A stretch of DNA of 64,000 bases from Kutzneria chonburiensis (GTDB lineage: Bacteria > Actinomycetota > Actinomycetes > Mycobacteriales > Pseudonocardiaceae): assembly GCF_028622115.1 (NCBI RefSeq), contig NZ_CP097263.1:6014001-6078000 (forward strand). The letters are read 5' to 3'. Under the pieces are notes generated by a model. It had not been told where the DNA came from and searched no databases. It worked only from the letters and a program-made list of their open reading frames with translations. Positions 37,201 through 45,516 of the stretch are shown here, piece after piece (the first letter of the stretch is position 1; each line of letters opens with the position of its first letter). Position numbers and translations under genes: made by a program.

Positions 37201-38681
37201 TCATTGTGGGCACGCGTTGCCGCGGCGGCGGCCTGAGCGGCCTGGGCGGCCGCGGCCGTGGCGGCGGCGTGCGCCTGGTCGGCCGCTTGCTTCGCGGCGG
37301 CTTCCCGGAATGCGGCCTGGGTGGCGTGCGCCTGCGCGGATGCGTTGGCCCACAACGCGCCCGCGTCAGCGGCCGCGGCCTTGCTGGCGTTGAGGGCGGT
37401 CTGCGCCGCTGACGCCGAAGCCTGCGCGGCTGCGGCGGACGCTGCGGCGACCTGGGCGGACTGCTGCGCGTAGGCCAGGCCTCGCCCGTACGGCGTGCCG
37501 TTCGCGGCGGCAATCGCCGCCGCCTGTGCCTGCGCCGCGATCGCGTTGTCGGACTGGGTCTTCGCCGAGGTGGCGGCCTGCTGCGCCACCGGAACCTGCG
37601 CGGCGACGCGCTGCTTGGCGGTCGTCAGGTCCCGCGCCGCCTGCGCGAGCAGCGCCTGCGAGGGATAACCCGGATCGGAGGGCGAATGCTGCTGCCAGTT
37701 GCGCTGCCAGTCCAGCAGCCGGCTCACCACGGCGGCCTGGCCGACCGCCTCGATCATCGCGTCGGTCGCCGACTTCAGGTCCTTGGCCGCCTGCGCCTCG
37801 GCCGCGATCAAGGCCGCTCGCTGCGGCGCCTGCGCGGCGTACTCGGCTTCCCATTCCGTGTTGGCGGTCGAGACCACCGCGCCGAGCACCTGGTTCGGAT
37901 CGGCTGGGTTGTCGCTGTCGCAGCTGGCGTAGCGGACCTTCAGCGCCTCGACTTCCATCCGGAACTCGGCCGAAGCTGTGGCCGGCGCGGTCTTCGCGAA
38001 GCCGCCGTACTGGAGGAACTCCCGGATGTCGTCGGCGGAGTGGCCGTTGACCACGGCATCGCCGAAGTAGAAGAGGGCGGCGTCGTCGTTCTTCTTCTGG
38101 TTCAGCACCACGGTCGCGGCGTCGATCGCGGCCTGGTTCGCCTTCGGCGCCATGTCGGCATGGATGGCGGCGTACGTCATGTTCTGCCGCTGGGCCAGGT
38201 ACTGGTTGATGTCGTCTTCGAACCAGGGGATCACGCCGGCGTAGTACGGCTTCAGCACCGTTTCCCAGCCGGCGTGCCGAGCGGCCGCGGCCTGGGTCTC
38301 CGTGCTGTTGTCGGTCTCGTCGCGCCGATACGCGTCGCCGATCGTGCCGAGCGTGTACTCCAGGCCGTAGGCCGCCGTGCGCAGGTCCGCGTCCGAGCCG
38401 ACCAGCGCCGTGTCGGCGGCGGCCTTGAGCTGCGGGCCACCGGCGTGCATGACCAGGCCGACCCGGCAGCGGTCGGTCCTGGCCTGGGTGCCCAGCGCGG
38501 ACCGCAGGGCGGGCGGATTGTCGGCCGGCTGCGCCGCCGGGGCGGCGGTGCTCGCGATCGCCGCCGCGTCGGCGGTGGACGCCACGCTCAGCAGCACCGT
38601 CGCCAGTACGGCCGCGGCCAACGACCGCGACGTGCCCCGTCTCTTTCCGGGCACGCGAAACAGACCTCTTCTTGCCACCAT
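34251..38681 (-). CDS. Secreted polymorphic toxin: ALF-type N-terminus, Ala-rich coiled coil, HINT, deaminase-like C-terminal domain
   Basis: 1476 residues from the ATG at 38681 (AGGGGGGAC before it). A signal peptide (SLAAAVLATVLLSVASTADA) is followed by about 280 residues with an ALF-like element (ADDIREFLQYGG). About 670 residues of Ala-rich coiled coil (about 320-990) come next, then a 200-residue linker with cysteines. A pretoxin HINT domain spans about 1191-1333 (NSFPAGTPVLLADGTRRPIE to TSVLVHN; Ser in the nucleophile position). The 143-residue tail has H1396-S-E1398 and P1427-C1428-G-A-C1431 (LYTERQPCGACETTL), the HxE/PCxxC zinc signature of the deaminase superfamily. Inference: HINT cleavage releases a nucleic-acid or nucleotide deaminase toxin. 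It heads a same-strand array of five related small genes. Confidence 0.88.
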   Translation of the reverse strand: MVARRGLFRVPGKRRGTSRSLAAAVLATVLLSVASTADAAAIASTAAPAAQPADNPPALRSALGTQARTDRCRVGLVMHAGGPQLKAAADTALVGSDADLRTAAYGLEYTLGTIGDAYRRDETDNSTETQAAAARHAGWETVLKPYYAGVIPWFEDDINQYLAQRQNMTYAAIHADMAPKANQAAIDAATVVLNQKKNDDAALFYFGDAVVNGHSADDIREFLQYGGFAKTAPATASAEFRMEVEALKVRYASCDSDNPADPNQVLGAVVSTANTEWEAEYAAQAPQRAALIAAEAQAAKDLKSATDAMIEAVGQAAVVSRLLDWQRNWQQHSPSDPGYPSQALLAQAARDLTTAKQRVAAQVPVAQQAATSAKTQSDNAIAAQAQAAAIAAANGTPYGRGLAYAQQSAQVAAASAAAAQASASAAQTALNASKAAAADAGALWANASAQAHATQAAFREAAAKQAADQAHAAATAAAAQAAQAAAAATRAHNDRTAAENAQQSAQSAANDAHNQRAAAEAERAKAGAARTEAENQRTKAQQAEADAKAKQATAESKKSDAQAAAGTAAQKRQAAENAESRAVLARNNAVAAENARRAAEARAAACDAWAAAADGTDAAQGARTAADQARSAASQAGAAATTARADADQAENAAKAARAAATQADGAAARAEAAAKSATSDADTSRAAMMTAHAAAADAIVASGQAARNAQSAKDQADKADAAAAQAKSNAAASRVEADQSQADAIKTAGQAFAAAEAATAARDSAAATVTSANEAIRLGKPFQLTDSSAGMAVLVSQTAETLAQQQANAAKARSDEAATAARAAAEAATHAEVSARAAAQFAATAAADASAALQSVAAAQASAAAAAADAKATQQADDATKAIDQQTQNDAFQAGVAARDARTDADAAASAATEAEKDAVSARKAADAATTAATAAKSAADKADRDATAAESAAANARDLAQQAEDAAKRAEQQQRDQDAANALGQAGPGGIDGANVRVDLDGLSRKSYEQLNDCVMDLSDPNSSCDVRIRVHFAGVVFYWAVTCERPNTAVRDCAGHTHEDQIDRREIADFPVERTVHITRADFVRSLLDGFGAYIANLVPNLVFGILADAKACSYGSVSGCLWTASLLVGPEELRAAVQAVRDLRVAIATGREIEAAAAALRTANLAPELKAALETDALKAELRQMGCLVNSFPAGTPVLLADGTRRPIEELAVGDRVLATNPVTGQTSAQPVVSAFHHPTRSLVDVDLDSGGRLTTTGGHRLYVVDKGWTTAAELQPGDRVHAEDGSTPAVAVVRHREDIPAETVYDLTVKGTHTFYVLAGDTSVLVHNACPEDWIPYNSDEITNLAYRARVGSGFTAGRNVAVAYLPGWNGRFGDYIIGFSKGMKQGEKFHSEDDILAQIEARAAEGFDASQIEKLYTERQPCGACETTLGQKLRPGTPVLWSVPYDNSTDATRQAATDLLASFIAAAGGR

Positions 38682-38940
38682 GTCCCCCCTGACAAATCAG
38701 ACAACCAGCCTGATCCTGATCAATGCGGGACACTAGCCACCAACTACGCAAACCGACAACGGTTGCACCAGAGTTACGCCGTGCGACGCACAGCCGTCGA
38801 CGACCCGGTCGGCATTCGGTCTAAGAAACCCAGGCGGCGCAGCACTTTTCCGAGCACGACCGGACGACCGGCGTCGGGCAACCCGAGCGGGCATCACTCA
38901 CTTGCGACGGGGAAAGTCTTGCGCTGGAAGCAAAAGCCGC

Positions 38941-40047
38941 TCAGGTGGCGACGATGTGGGCGCCGGGAATGGTCAGCGTGCCGCCGATCTGGTCGGCGTT
39001 GGTCACGACCACGTTCTCGAAGGTGACCTCGGGCGGCGTGATGAGCGGCGGGCTGGTGGCCGTGTAGTCGATGGGCAGCCGCAGCGGGGGCAGGCCCGGA
39101 ATGATGGTGACGGCGGCGGTGCCCTTGATCTCGGCGGTGAGCATGGTGATGGTGTCACCGCTGAGGGTTGAGGTGCTGCCCGCAGCGGCGGTGGTGACGA
39201 TCTTGTGGCCGCCACCGCGATCGGCGGTCTGGACCAGGTTCTTGATCTTCACGGACGTGGCCGTGAACTTGAGGACCTTGATGGTCCTGCCGCCGACGAC
39301 GGTGTCGACGACGCCGTGATAGGCGAGGCCGGACATGGCCACGGAAGGCGACTCGAGGGTCCACACCCGCGTCCCCGCCGGCAGGGCGGGCGGGGACGGG
39401 GTGGCGGTGGTGGTGCTGGTCTCCGCCGCCGAGGTGGTGGTGGACGTGGCCGTCGCGCTGGTCGACGACGACGGCAGTGTCGTCGAAGTGGGCGCGACGG
39501 TGGTCGTGGTGGTGGCAGTGGCCGCCGTGGTGGTGGACGTCGCGGACGTCGAACTGGGGGTCGGATCGGCGAGCGCGCGAGGGGAGTCGCCGAGGCCGTG
39601 GGCGGTGAGGCCGAGCAGCAGCACGAGTGCGGCGGCCGCGGGCGGAACAGCCTTGGCGGCCTTGCGCTTACGGGTCTTGGGCGTCCACGACAGCGCCAGC
39701 GCGGCGCCGAGCAGGCCCAGCAGGGTGCCGACCAGGAAGCCGCCGAGGTTGGTGGTGATCAGGGCGGTCAGCGACAGGATGAGTGCGGCGATACCGGCGG
39801 CGAGGCGGAACTGGGCCCGCAGCCACATCGTCAGGGCGCACACGACGAGCAGCGAGCCGATGAGCGCGCCGGACAGCCCGCCGATGGTCTGGATGGCGAT
39901 CGCCATCGACCCGAGCTTGAGCGAGGCGAACGGCGGGAACAGGATGATCAGTCCCGACAAGAGCAGGAACAGCCCGGCCCAGAACGGACGGCTGCGCCGC
40001 CAGCGGCTGAACGCGCGCCAAGCCCTGCCGATCACGGAACCGGCCAC
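38941..40047 (-). CDS. DUF6114-family membrane protein with Thr/Ser-rich linker
   Basis: 368 residues from the GTG at 40047 (GGAAGGGAG 7 bases upstream). Four hydrophobic helices (about 18-130) in the order typical of DUF6114 begin RRSRPFWAGLFLLLSGLIILFPP. A further hydrophobic stretch (AAALVLLLGLTAHGLG), about 75 residues of Thr/Ser/Ala and an external beta-rich region resembling DUF6230 follow. DUF6230 and DUF6114 proteins are commonly neighbours in actinobacteria, as here, where the pair is 73 bases apart in one direction. Function is unknown; a membrane-surface complex is a reasonable guess. Confidence 0.78.
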   Translation of the reverse strand: MAGSVIGRAWRAFSRWRRSRPFWAGLFLLLSGLIILFPPFASLKLGSMAIAIQTIGGLSGALIGSLLVVCALTMWLRAQFRLAAGIAALILSLTALITTNLGGFLVGTLLGLLGAALALSWTPKTRKRKAAKAVPPAAAALVLLLGLTAHGLGDSPRALADPTPSSTSATSTTTAATATTTTTVAPTSTTLPSSSTSATATSTTTSAAETSTTTATPSPPALPAGTRVWTLESPSVAMSGLAYHGVVDTVVGGRTIKVLKFTATSVKIKNLVQTADRGGGHKIVTTAAAGSTSTLSGDTITMLTAEIKGTAAVTIIPGLPPLRLPIDYTATSPPLITPPEVTFENVVVTNADQIGGTLTIPGAHIVAT

Positions 40048-40120
40048 GGGGAAACTCCCTTCCAAGCACGGAAGCGGCAGCACCCGGGGGAATGTGCTGC
40101 CGCGGCCGTGCGTGATGGAT

Positions 40121-40774
40121 CTACTTGATGCACTGGTTGTTGCCGGCCACGATCCGCAGGCTCATCCCCTTGAAGGCGATGGTCTCCGCGGACGTGCCCC
40201 AGGCAACCTGCTTCAAGTTGTAGATGTCGAGCGACTTGGCCTGCATGCCGAAGTCGCCGGGACGGCCCTGCACGCCGACCGGGCCGGCGGAGACCTGGCT
40301 GGCGTCCACGCCGATGTCCGCGGTGTGCAGCGTGAAGTCGCCGTCCACCTGCGCCACGTCGGCCACCATGTTGTCGGCGTGCATGCCCTTCGGCCCGTCC
40401 GCGGTGATCCGCAGCGTCAGGTCGCCGATGAACGGGTTGTTCGGCAGGAACACCGACTGGCAGAAGTTGTCCAGATCGGCGCTGCGGAAGGCGTTGACCG
40501 CCACCGGGTGCGCCGCGTCGGCGTTGGCCGCGACCCCGCCGAACTGGGCGAATCCGTCAGCGTGCAGGTGCGTGGACGTGACCTCGAAGCTGGTGCCGGA
40601 CACGGCGAACGACGCGGCGAACGCGCCCTGGCCCACCCCGACGAGCAGGCCACCGGCCAGCACGCCACCGATGGCGAACGTGCCGGCGAAGCGCAGCCAG
40701 CGGGTGCGGCCCCGGACCGGCGCGACCTCGGGTTCGACCTCGTCGCCGAACTCGACGTCGTCGGCTTCGCGCAT
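40121..40774 (-). CDS. DUF6230-family exported protein
   Basis: 217 residues from the ATG at 40774 with AGGAG upstream. An acidic N-terminus (MREADDVEFGDEVEPEV) precedes one hydrophobic helix (FAGTFAIGGVLAGGLLVGVGQGAFA), probably an uncleaved anchor or Tat/Sec-like signal. The beta-rich exterior begins ASFAVSGTSFEVTSTHLHADGF, matching DUF6230. Two cysteines near FCQSV and NNQCIK could pair. It is probably cotranscribed with the DUF6114 gene. Confidence 0.8.
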   Translation of the reverse strand: MREADDVEFGDEVEPEVAPVRGRTRWLRFAGTFAIGGVLAGGLLVGVGQGAFAASFAVSGTSFEVTSTHLHADGFAQFGGVAANADAAHPVAVNAFRSADLDNFCQSVFLPNNPFIGDLTLRITADGPKGMHADNMVADVAQVDGDFTLHTADIGVDASQVSAGPVGVQGRPGDFGMQAKSLDIYNLKQVAWGTSAETIAFKGMSLRIVAGNNQCIK

Positions 40775-41007
40775 GGCTTTCTCCTTCCAACAGGCGAAGT
40801 ACCCGTCGGTAACTTCGTGACGAGACTCACTGCCCGCCGTTGCCAGCACAAGCGATCGGCTCGCCGAAACCCAGAATTCACCCCCAGAGTGAGATATTTT
40901 CACGTTCCGATCACGGCTGAAACGCATCGCCAACCGCCGGACAGGCCGGCCTTTAGGCCAGTAGGGTGCTCGCGGCGTAGCAAAGGGCGGCAAGGGGAAA
41001 CGCTGTT

Positions 41008-42450
41008 ATGAGCACGGCAGGTCGGCGTATCGGGTCGACGGTTCTGGCGCTGGCGGCCGCGATGGCTCTGCTGAGCGACTGCTCGGCGAAAGTGGCGGGC
41101 ACGGCGGGTCCACTGGGGCAACTGGATCCGGGCTCGGCCGGCGGCATGCCGGTCAATTCGGGCGCCAGCGGACCCAGGGCGGGAGTGCCGGACGCGACGC
41201 TGCCGGTGGCCAACAGCGACCACGGCGAAATGGACCGGCTGGCCGTCAACACCCTTGCTGACGTGGACGATTACTGGCGGGACCAGCTGCCGAAGGTGTT
41301 CGGCAAGCAGTTCACGCCGGCGGCCAAGCTGACCTCGTACGACTCGGACGGCGTCAACGTGCGGGTCTGCGGCGGCCACGAGGACACCGCCGGACAGGTC
41401 AATGCCTTCTACTGCGACCTCGACAACAGCGTCTCCTGGGACCGCGGCGTGCTGCTTCCGGGACTGGTGCAGAGTTTCGGCCCGCTGGCCGTCACGATGG
41501 TGCTGGCCCACGAGATGGGCCACGCGGTGCAGTCGCAGCTGGGCCCGTTGTCCGGCGTCAACAATGCGACGCCCAGTATTGTCCTTGAGCAACAAGCGGA
41601 TTGTTATGCCGGCGCGTTCATGCGCTCGGTGGCCGAGGACAAGGCCAAGCATTTCCAGCTGTCCACCGGCGACGGACTGAACAAGGTGTTGGCGACGACA
41701 TTCTTCGTCCGCGACCAACCCGGCGACTCATTCAAGGGCAAGGGCGCGCACGGCAACGCGTTCGACCGCGTCTTCGCCTTCCAGACCGGCTTCACCGACG
41801 GCCCCAAGCGCTGCGCGCGGATCGACGTGGCCGAGATCAACTCCCGGATCACCGAGACGGCCTTCCGCGACGACACCGACGCGGCCCAGAACGGCAACGA
41901 GCCGATCACCACCGGCAACATCCAGCGCGTCGGCAAGACCCTGGACACGGTGTTCGCCCGCAACGGCGCGAAGCCGCCGACGCTGAGCACGGCCAAGCCG
42001 GCGCAGTGCAGCGACGCCAAGCCGACCTCGCCCGCGGCCTACTGCCCGTCGACCGACACCGTCTCGATGGACCTGGCCAAGCTGAAGGTCATCGGCACGC
42101 ATACCAAGAAGGGCCCGGGCATCGGCGACTTCGCGGCCTTCGGCGAGGTGGCCTCCCGCTACGTGCTGTCGGTGCAGAAGACGGCCGGTCTGCCGCTGGA
42201 CGACGCCAACACGGGCCTGCGCACGGCCTGCCTGGTCGGCTTCTGGGGCTCGGCGATGAAGAAGGGCGTCAACGACCTCTCGCTCAGCGCCGGCGACCTC
42301 GACGAGGCGGTGGCCGAGCTGCTCACCACGAACAGCCTGATCGCGGCCGATGTCAACGGCAAGGCGGCCGCGTCGGGCTTCTCCCGGGTGGAGGCGTTCC
42401 GGATCGGCTTCCTCCAGGGCGCCGACACCTGCACACAGAAGTTCGAGTAG
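41008..42450 (+). CDS. Exported zinc metallopeptidase, copy 2 (paralogue of the gene at 27370)
   Basis: 480 residues from the ATG at 41008 with AAGGGGA upstream. A signal peptide leads to Cys25 in LLSDCS, a lipobox-like site with an unusual Asp at -1, so lipidation is uncertain. AHEMGHAVQ places His168, Glu169 and His172, and LEQQADCYAG gives Glu194. The segment WDRGVLLPGLVQSFGPLAVTMVLAHEMGHAVQ parallels copy 1 closely, as do the C-terminal cysteine-bearing repeats. It is convergent with, and directly abuts, a NarL-type response regulator gene. Confidence 0.82.
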   Translation: MSTAGRRIGSTVLALAAAMALLSDCSAKVAGTAGPLGQLDPGSAGGMPVNSGASGPRAGVPDATLPVANSDHGEMDRLAVNTLADVDDYWRDQLPKVFGKQFTPAAKLTSYDSDGVNVRVCGGHEDTAGQVNAFYCDLDNSVSWDRGVLLPGLVQSFGPLAVTMVLAHEMGHAVQSQLGPLSGVNNATPSIVLEQQADCYAGAFMRSVAEDKAKHFQLSTGDGLNKVLATTFFVRDQPGDSFKGKGAHGNAFDRVFAFQTGFTDGPKRCARIDVAEINSRITETAFRDDTDAAQNGNEPITTGNIQRVGKTLDTVFARNGAKPPTLSTAKPAQCSDAKPTSPAAYCPSTDTVSMDLAKLKVIGTHTKKGPGIGDFAAFGEVASRYVLSVQKTAGLPLDDANTGLRTACLVGFWGSAMKKGVNDLSLSAGDLDEAVAELLTTNSLIAADVNGKAAASGFSRVEAFRIGFLQGADTCTQKFE

Positions 42451-43077
42451 TCAGCCGGCGGCGTCCCACTCCCGGGCCAGCCGGATGAGCTCGGAACGCC
42501 GCCGGCTGCCCAACTTCTCCCGGATGTTCTCCAGGTGCCGGTTGACCGTCCGCACGGCGACGCCGAGTTCCTCGGCGATCTCCCGGTTGTCGTAGCCGCG
42601 GGCCAGACAGCCCAGCACTTCGCGCTCCCGCCCGGTCAGCGAGGACCGATGCTGGAACTCGCCGACCAGCCGTGCGGCCAGTTCCGGCGGCAGCACCGGG
42701 CCCTCGGTCACGGCCAGCACGGCGTGGGCGAGCTCGGCGGTCGTCGCCGCTTTGCTCACGTAGCCGTGCGCGCCGGCCTTCATCGCCGCCAGCACCTCGC
42801 CCGGCGACGCCTGCGACAGCACGAGAACTCTGGTCTGCGGTCGGGTTCGGGCGAGATGCTCGATGAGGTCCATGCCCTGTTCTTCGCCCAGTCGGAGGTC
42901 GACCAGCACGACGTGGACAAGTTCCAGGTCCAGCACGCGCAGCGCCATGGCGGTGCTGTCGGCCTCGCCGACCACGGTGACGCCGGGGTGCTTCTCGAGG
43001 CTGGCCCGGATGCCGGCCCTGGTCACCGGGTGGTCCTCGACGACGAGCACCCGCACGATCCTGGTCGACGCTGTCAT
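42451..43077 (-). CDS. NarL/LuxR-family response regulator
   Basis: 208 residues. The receiver has EDH at 14-16, phospho-acceptor Asp60 in VVLVDLRLGEE, Ser/Thr in LVLSQASPGE and Lys in GYVSKAA. The LuxR HTH is LTGREREVLGCLARGYDNREIAEELGVAVRTVNRHLENIREKL. Its start overlaps the stop of the kinase gene by 4 bases. It is convergent with metallopeptidase copy 2, with no bases between the stops. Confidence 0.9.
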   Translation of the reverse strand: MTASTRIVRVLVVEDHPVTRAGIRASLEKHPGVTVVGEADSTAMALRVLDLELVHVVLVDLRLGEEQGMDLIEHLARTRPQTRVLVLSQASPGEVLAAMKAGAHGYVSKAATTAELAHAVLAVTEGPVLPPELAARLVGEFQHRSSLTGREREVLGCLARGYDNREIAEELGVAVRTVNRHLENIREKLGSRRRSELIRLAREWDAAG

Positions 43078-44246
43078 GTCCCGCTCCTCAGTTCCAGCCG
43101 CACTTCGGTCCCCCGGCCGGGACGGCTCCGGATGGTGACGCTGCCGCCCAGCCGTTCCAGCCGGGCGCGGACGCTGACCGCGAGCCCCAGCCGGCCGGAC
43201 GCGGCCAGCTCGGACTCGTCGTAGGCGAAGCCGACGCCGTCGTCACGCACGTCGACCGTGATCACGGCGCCGTCGTCGAGCACCGAGATCCACACGTGTT
43301 CGGCCTCGGCATGTTTGACGACGTTGCCGAGCAGCTCGTTGACGGCCGCCGCCAGCTCAGCGGCGACATCGGCCGACACCGCGATGTGGCCGCTGTCGAC
43401 CAGTCGCACCGGCCACTGCCGGAAGCCGTCGGCCACCTCGGCGATGGCCTCGACCAGGGACCGGCTGCCGGACGGGGCGCCGGGGTCCTCGGCCAGCACG
43501 AGCCGGCGCAGGCTGGCCTCCTGCCGTCCGACGTCGGCCATCAGGGCCCGCAGCTCGGCCCTGGTGACCGAACCACGGTCGGCCAGGTCGCCGCCGTGCT
43601 TGCGGATGTGGCCGAGGCGCTGGAGGACGTCGTCGTGGATGTTGGCGGCGATCCGCTCCCGTTCGCGCAGCCCGGCGACCACGGCACGGCCCTCGGCCAG
43701 ACGCAGCGAGACGCGTTCGAACTGGGCTGTGGCGATGCCGACGGCCCCGCCGAGCACCACGTACGCCAGCGCGCTGCCGAGCAGGCTCATGCGATCCAGG
43801 TCGCCGGACAGGAACAGGGAGCCGTTGAGGTAGTAGCCCACCGGCAGGAACAGGGCGACGGCCAGGCCGGCGAGCAGGCCGCCGCGCACGCCGTAGACGG
43901 TCGCCCAGGCGGCGACGGCGGCCATCGGGTAGGCACCGGCGAAGGTGGGGTGGTCGGTGAGCAGCTGCCCCTGCGGGCCGACCCAGCCGGAGACCAGCAG
44001 CACGACGACGGCCAGCAGGAGGTCGACGCTCAGCACGCGGACGGTGCGGCGGACGGCGGCGACGGTCAGCCAGGCGGTCCAGCCGAGCATGGTCGCCAGC
44101 ACCGCCACGGCCAGGCCGGCGCGCTCCTCCAGCACCTGGTTGCTGAGCAGGGCAATGACGGCGGTCCACCCGACGGCGAGCCACCGGAAGCTGAGAATCA
44201 GCAGCATCGGCGCGGGATGGGCCCGCGTCTCGCCACCGTCGGCCAT
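43074..44246 (-). CDS. Sensor histidine kinase (DesK/NarX-like)
   Basis: 390 residues from an ATG at 44246, with GGGGGT upstream. Six hydrophobic segments are visible between 12 and 175. The DHp has RERERIAANIHDDVLQRLGHIRKH (His204; the HisKA_3-like HDD motif), and the catalytic domain has AVNELLGNVVKHAEAE and VRDDGVGFAYDE. It is cognate to the regulator downstream. Signals and targets are unknown. Confidence 0.88.
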   Translation of the reverse strand: MADGGETRAHPAPMLLILSFRWLAVGWTAVIALLSNQVLEERAGLAVAVLATMLGWTAWLTVAAVRRTVRVLSVDLLLAVVVLLVSGWVGPQGQLLTDHPTFAGAYPMAAVAAWATVYGVRGGLLAGLAVALFLPVGYYLNGSLFLSGDLDRMSLLGSALAYVVLGGAVGIATAQFERVSLRLAEGRAVVAGLRERERIAANIHDDVLQRLGHIRKHGGDLADRGSVTRAELRALMADVGRQEASLRRLVLAEDPGAPSGSRSLVEAIAEVADGFRQWPVRLVDSGHIAVSADVAAELAAAVNELLGNVVKHAEAEHVWISVLDDGAVITVDVRDDGVGFAYDESELAASGRLGLAVSVRARLERLGGSVTIRSRPGRGTEVRLELRSGT

Positions 44247-44452
44247 GCGATGACCCCCATCGCGCTGTTTGCCCTACTACTTTGGAGCATCCGGCCCTAC
44301 CGTGGATACACGTGAGGACGGGGGACCTTGTCGACATAGTCGGCGTTCAGGTTGCTTGGTGGCAACTCGGATTTCGTGGTCGTCGCGACGTGTTGCGGCG
44401 GGCCAGGACCGGTGGAAGCGGTTCCGGCGACGAAGTCGGTCGCGCTTGGGCC

Positions 44453-45460
44453 ATGCAGGTGCTGCTCGCGCCCTGGTGGTGGCGGGCCGCCCGCACCGCG
44501 CTGGCCGCCGGGGCGGCGCTGCTGGTGGTCGTGGTGGCCGAGGTCGGCCTGCTGTCGGAGATCGGCGACGCCACGGTGGCCGTGCTGCTCACGGTGCTGT
44601 CCTCGTTCGGCGTGACGGCGTACATGACGTGGCGCCAGACCCGGTGGGCCCGGGAGATCGCCGGCCCGGCCGGCGCGCACGCGCGGCCCGAGTCCCGGCA
44701 GGCGCACAAGCTGAGGCTGACCGGCGCGCTGCTGCTGGCCGTGGCCGTGCTGTCGCTGTTCCTCCAGTCCGCGGCCCAGACCGCGACCGTCGACCACAAC
44801 TGCCGGATCCACGCCGGACCCGTCGACCCGCACTTCCCCAGCGTGTACGAGGGCCATGCCACGACGGACATGTGCCCGGTCGGCCTCGACCCGATCCATT
44901 ACAGCGGCGACGTCGCCTGGCTCCAGGGCGCGAACGGCGACTACGACTTCTGGTTCCCGCGGTTCGGTGCCACCCTCACCATGACGCCGGCCATGCGGGA
45001 CGCCTGGATCCGCTACCACCAGCTGCTCGGCGATCCCATCGACGTCTCCCGCTTCGACGGCTGCCAGCGGTACGTCAACTTCAGCAACGGCTACATCCTG
45101 GACCGGCCGCTCCAGACGGCGGTGGTCGGGGAGAAGCGCTACGTGCCGTCGCTCAACACCTCGGACTGCGTGATGCCCGACGCGCCGTACCTCACCAGCG
45201 TCGTGCAGGACGACGACGGCAACCTCCAGGTGGACTGGCGCTACACCGGGCCGGCCGACGCCTACAACGTGACGTACTGGGTGATGGGGCAGCCCGGCGG
45301 ACTCGGCACCGAGGCCGCCCACACCCACTACGTCTTCGACCGGCCGGAGCCGGACGCCACCTACGGCTTCCAGATCCAGGCGTGCCAGAAGCACTTCATG
45401 GCCCGGTCCACATGCACGACCTACTCCAACGCCGTGGCCGTGAAGACCCGCCCCTGGTAA
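44453..45460 (+). CDS. Membrane-anchored protein with LGFP-like and fibronectin-III-like parts
   Basis: 335 residues from the ATG at 44453. I chose this start because codons before it have weak third-position GC while those after it are almost all G/C; an open frame reaches back to 44282. Two membrane helices (about 15-50 and 90-105) precede an exported region. IRYHQLLGDPIDVSRFDG..RYVNFSNGYIL resembles an LGFP cell-wall repeat. The last 85 residues (APYLTSVVQDDDGNLQVDWRY to YSNAVAVKTRPW) look like one FnIII domain. Cysteines are paired in the exterior. A wall-binding role is likely but untested. Confidence 0.65.
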   Translation: MQVLLAPWWWRAARTALAAGAALLVVVVAEVGLLSEIGDATVAVLLTVLSSFGVTAYMTWRQTRWAREIAGPAGAHARPESRQAHKLRLTGALLLAVAVLSLFLQSAAQTATVDHNCRIHAGPVDPHFPSVYEGHATTDMCPVGLDPIHYSGDVAWLQGANGDYDFWFPRFGATLTMTPAMRDAWIRYHQLLGDPIDVSRFDGCQRYVNFSNGYILDRPLQTAVVGEKRYVPSLNTSDCVMPDAPYLTSVVQDDDGNLQVDWRYTGPADAYNVTYWVMGQPGGLGTEAAHTHYVFDRPEPDATYGFQIQACQKHFMARSTCTTYSNAVAVKTRPW

Positions 45461-45516
45461 TGCAGGGAAGGACGCCTTACCTGCGTTGGATGCAGGTAAG
45501 GCGTCCTTCCCTGCAT
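45460..45516. terminator. Long perfect hairpin shared by two convergent genes
   Basis: A 25-base perfect stem (45460-45484 with 45492-45516) and a 7-base loop. The stem begins with the last base of one stop codon and ends on the stop codon of the opposing gene. The arm core AGGGAAGGACGCCTTACC resembles repeated terminator-like elements in Pseudonocardiaceae genomes (recalled, not checked). Confidence 0.88.

Noticed and set aside
35442-37412. Long Gly/Arg-rich plus-strand frame antisense to the toxin
   Set aside because: It is the complement of the Ala-rich coiled-coil region; GC-rich Ala codons give open frames on the other strand. The signal peptide, ribosome site and domains lie on the minus strand.
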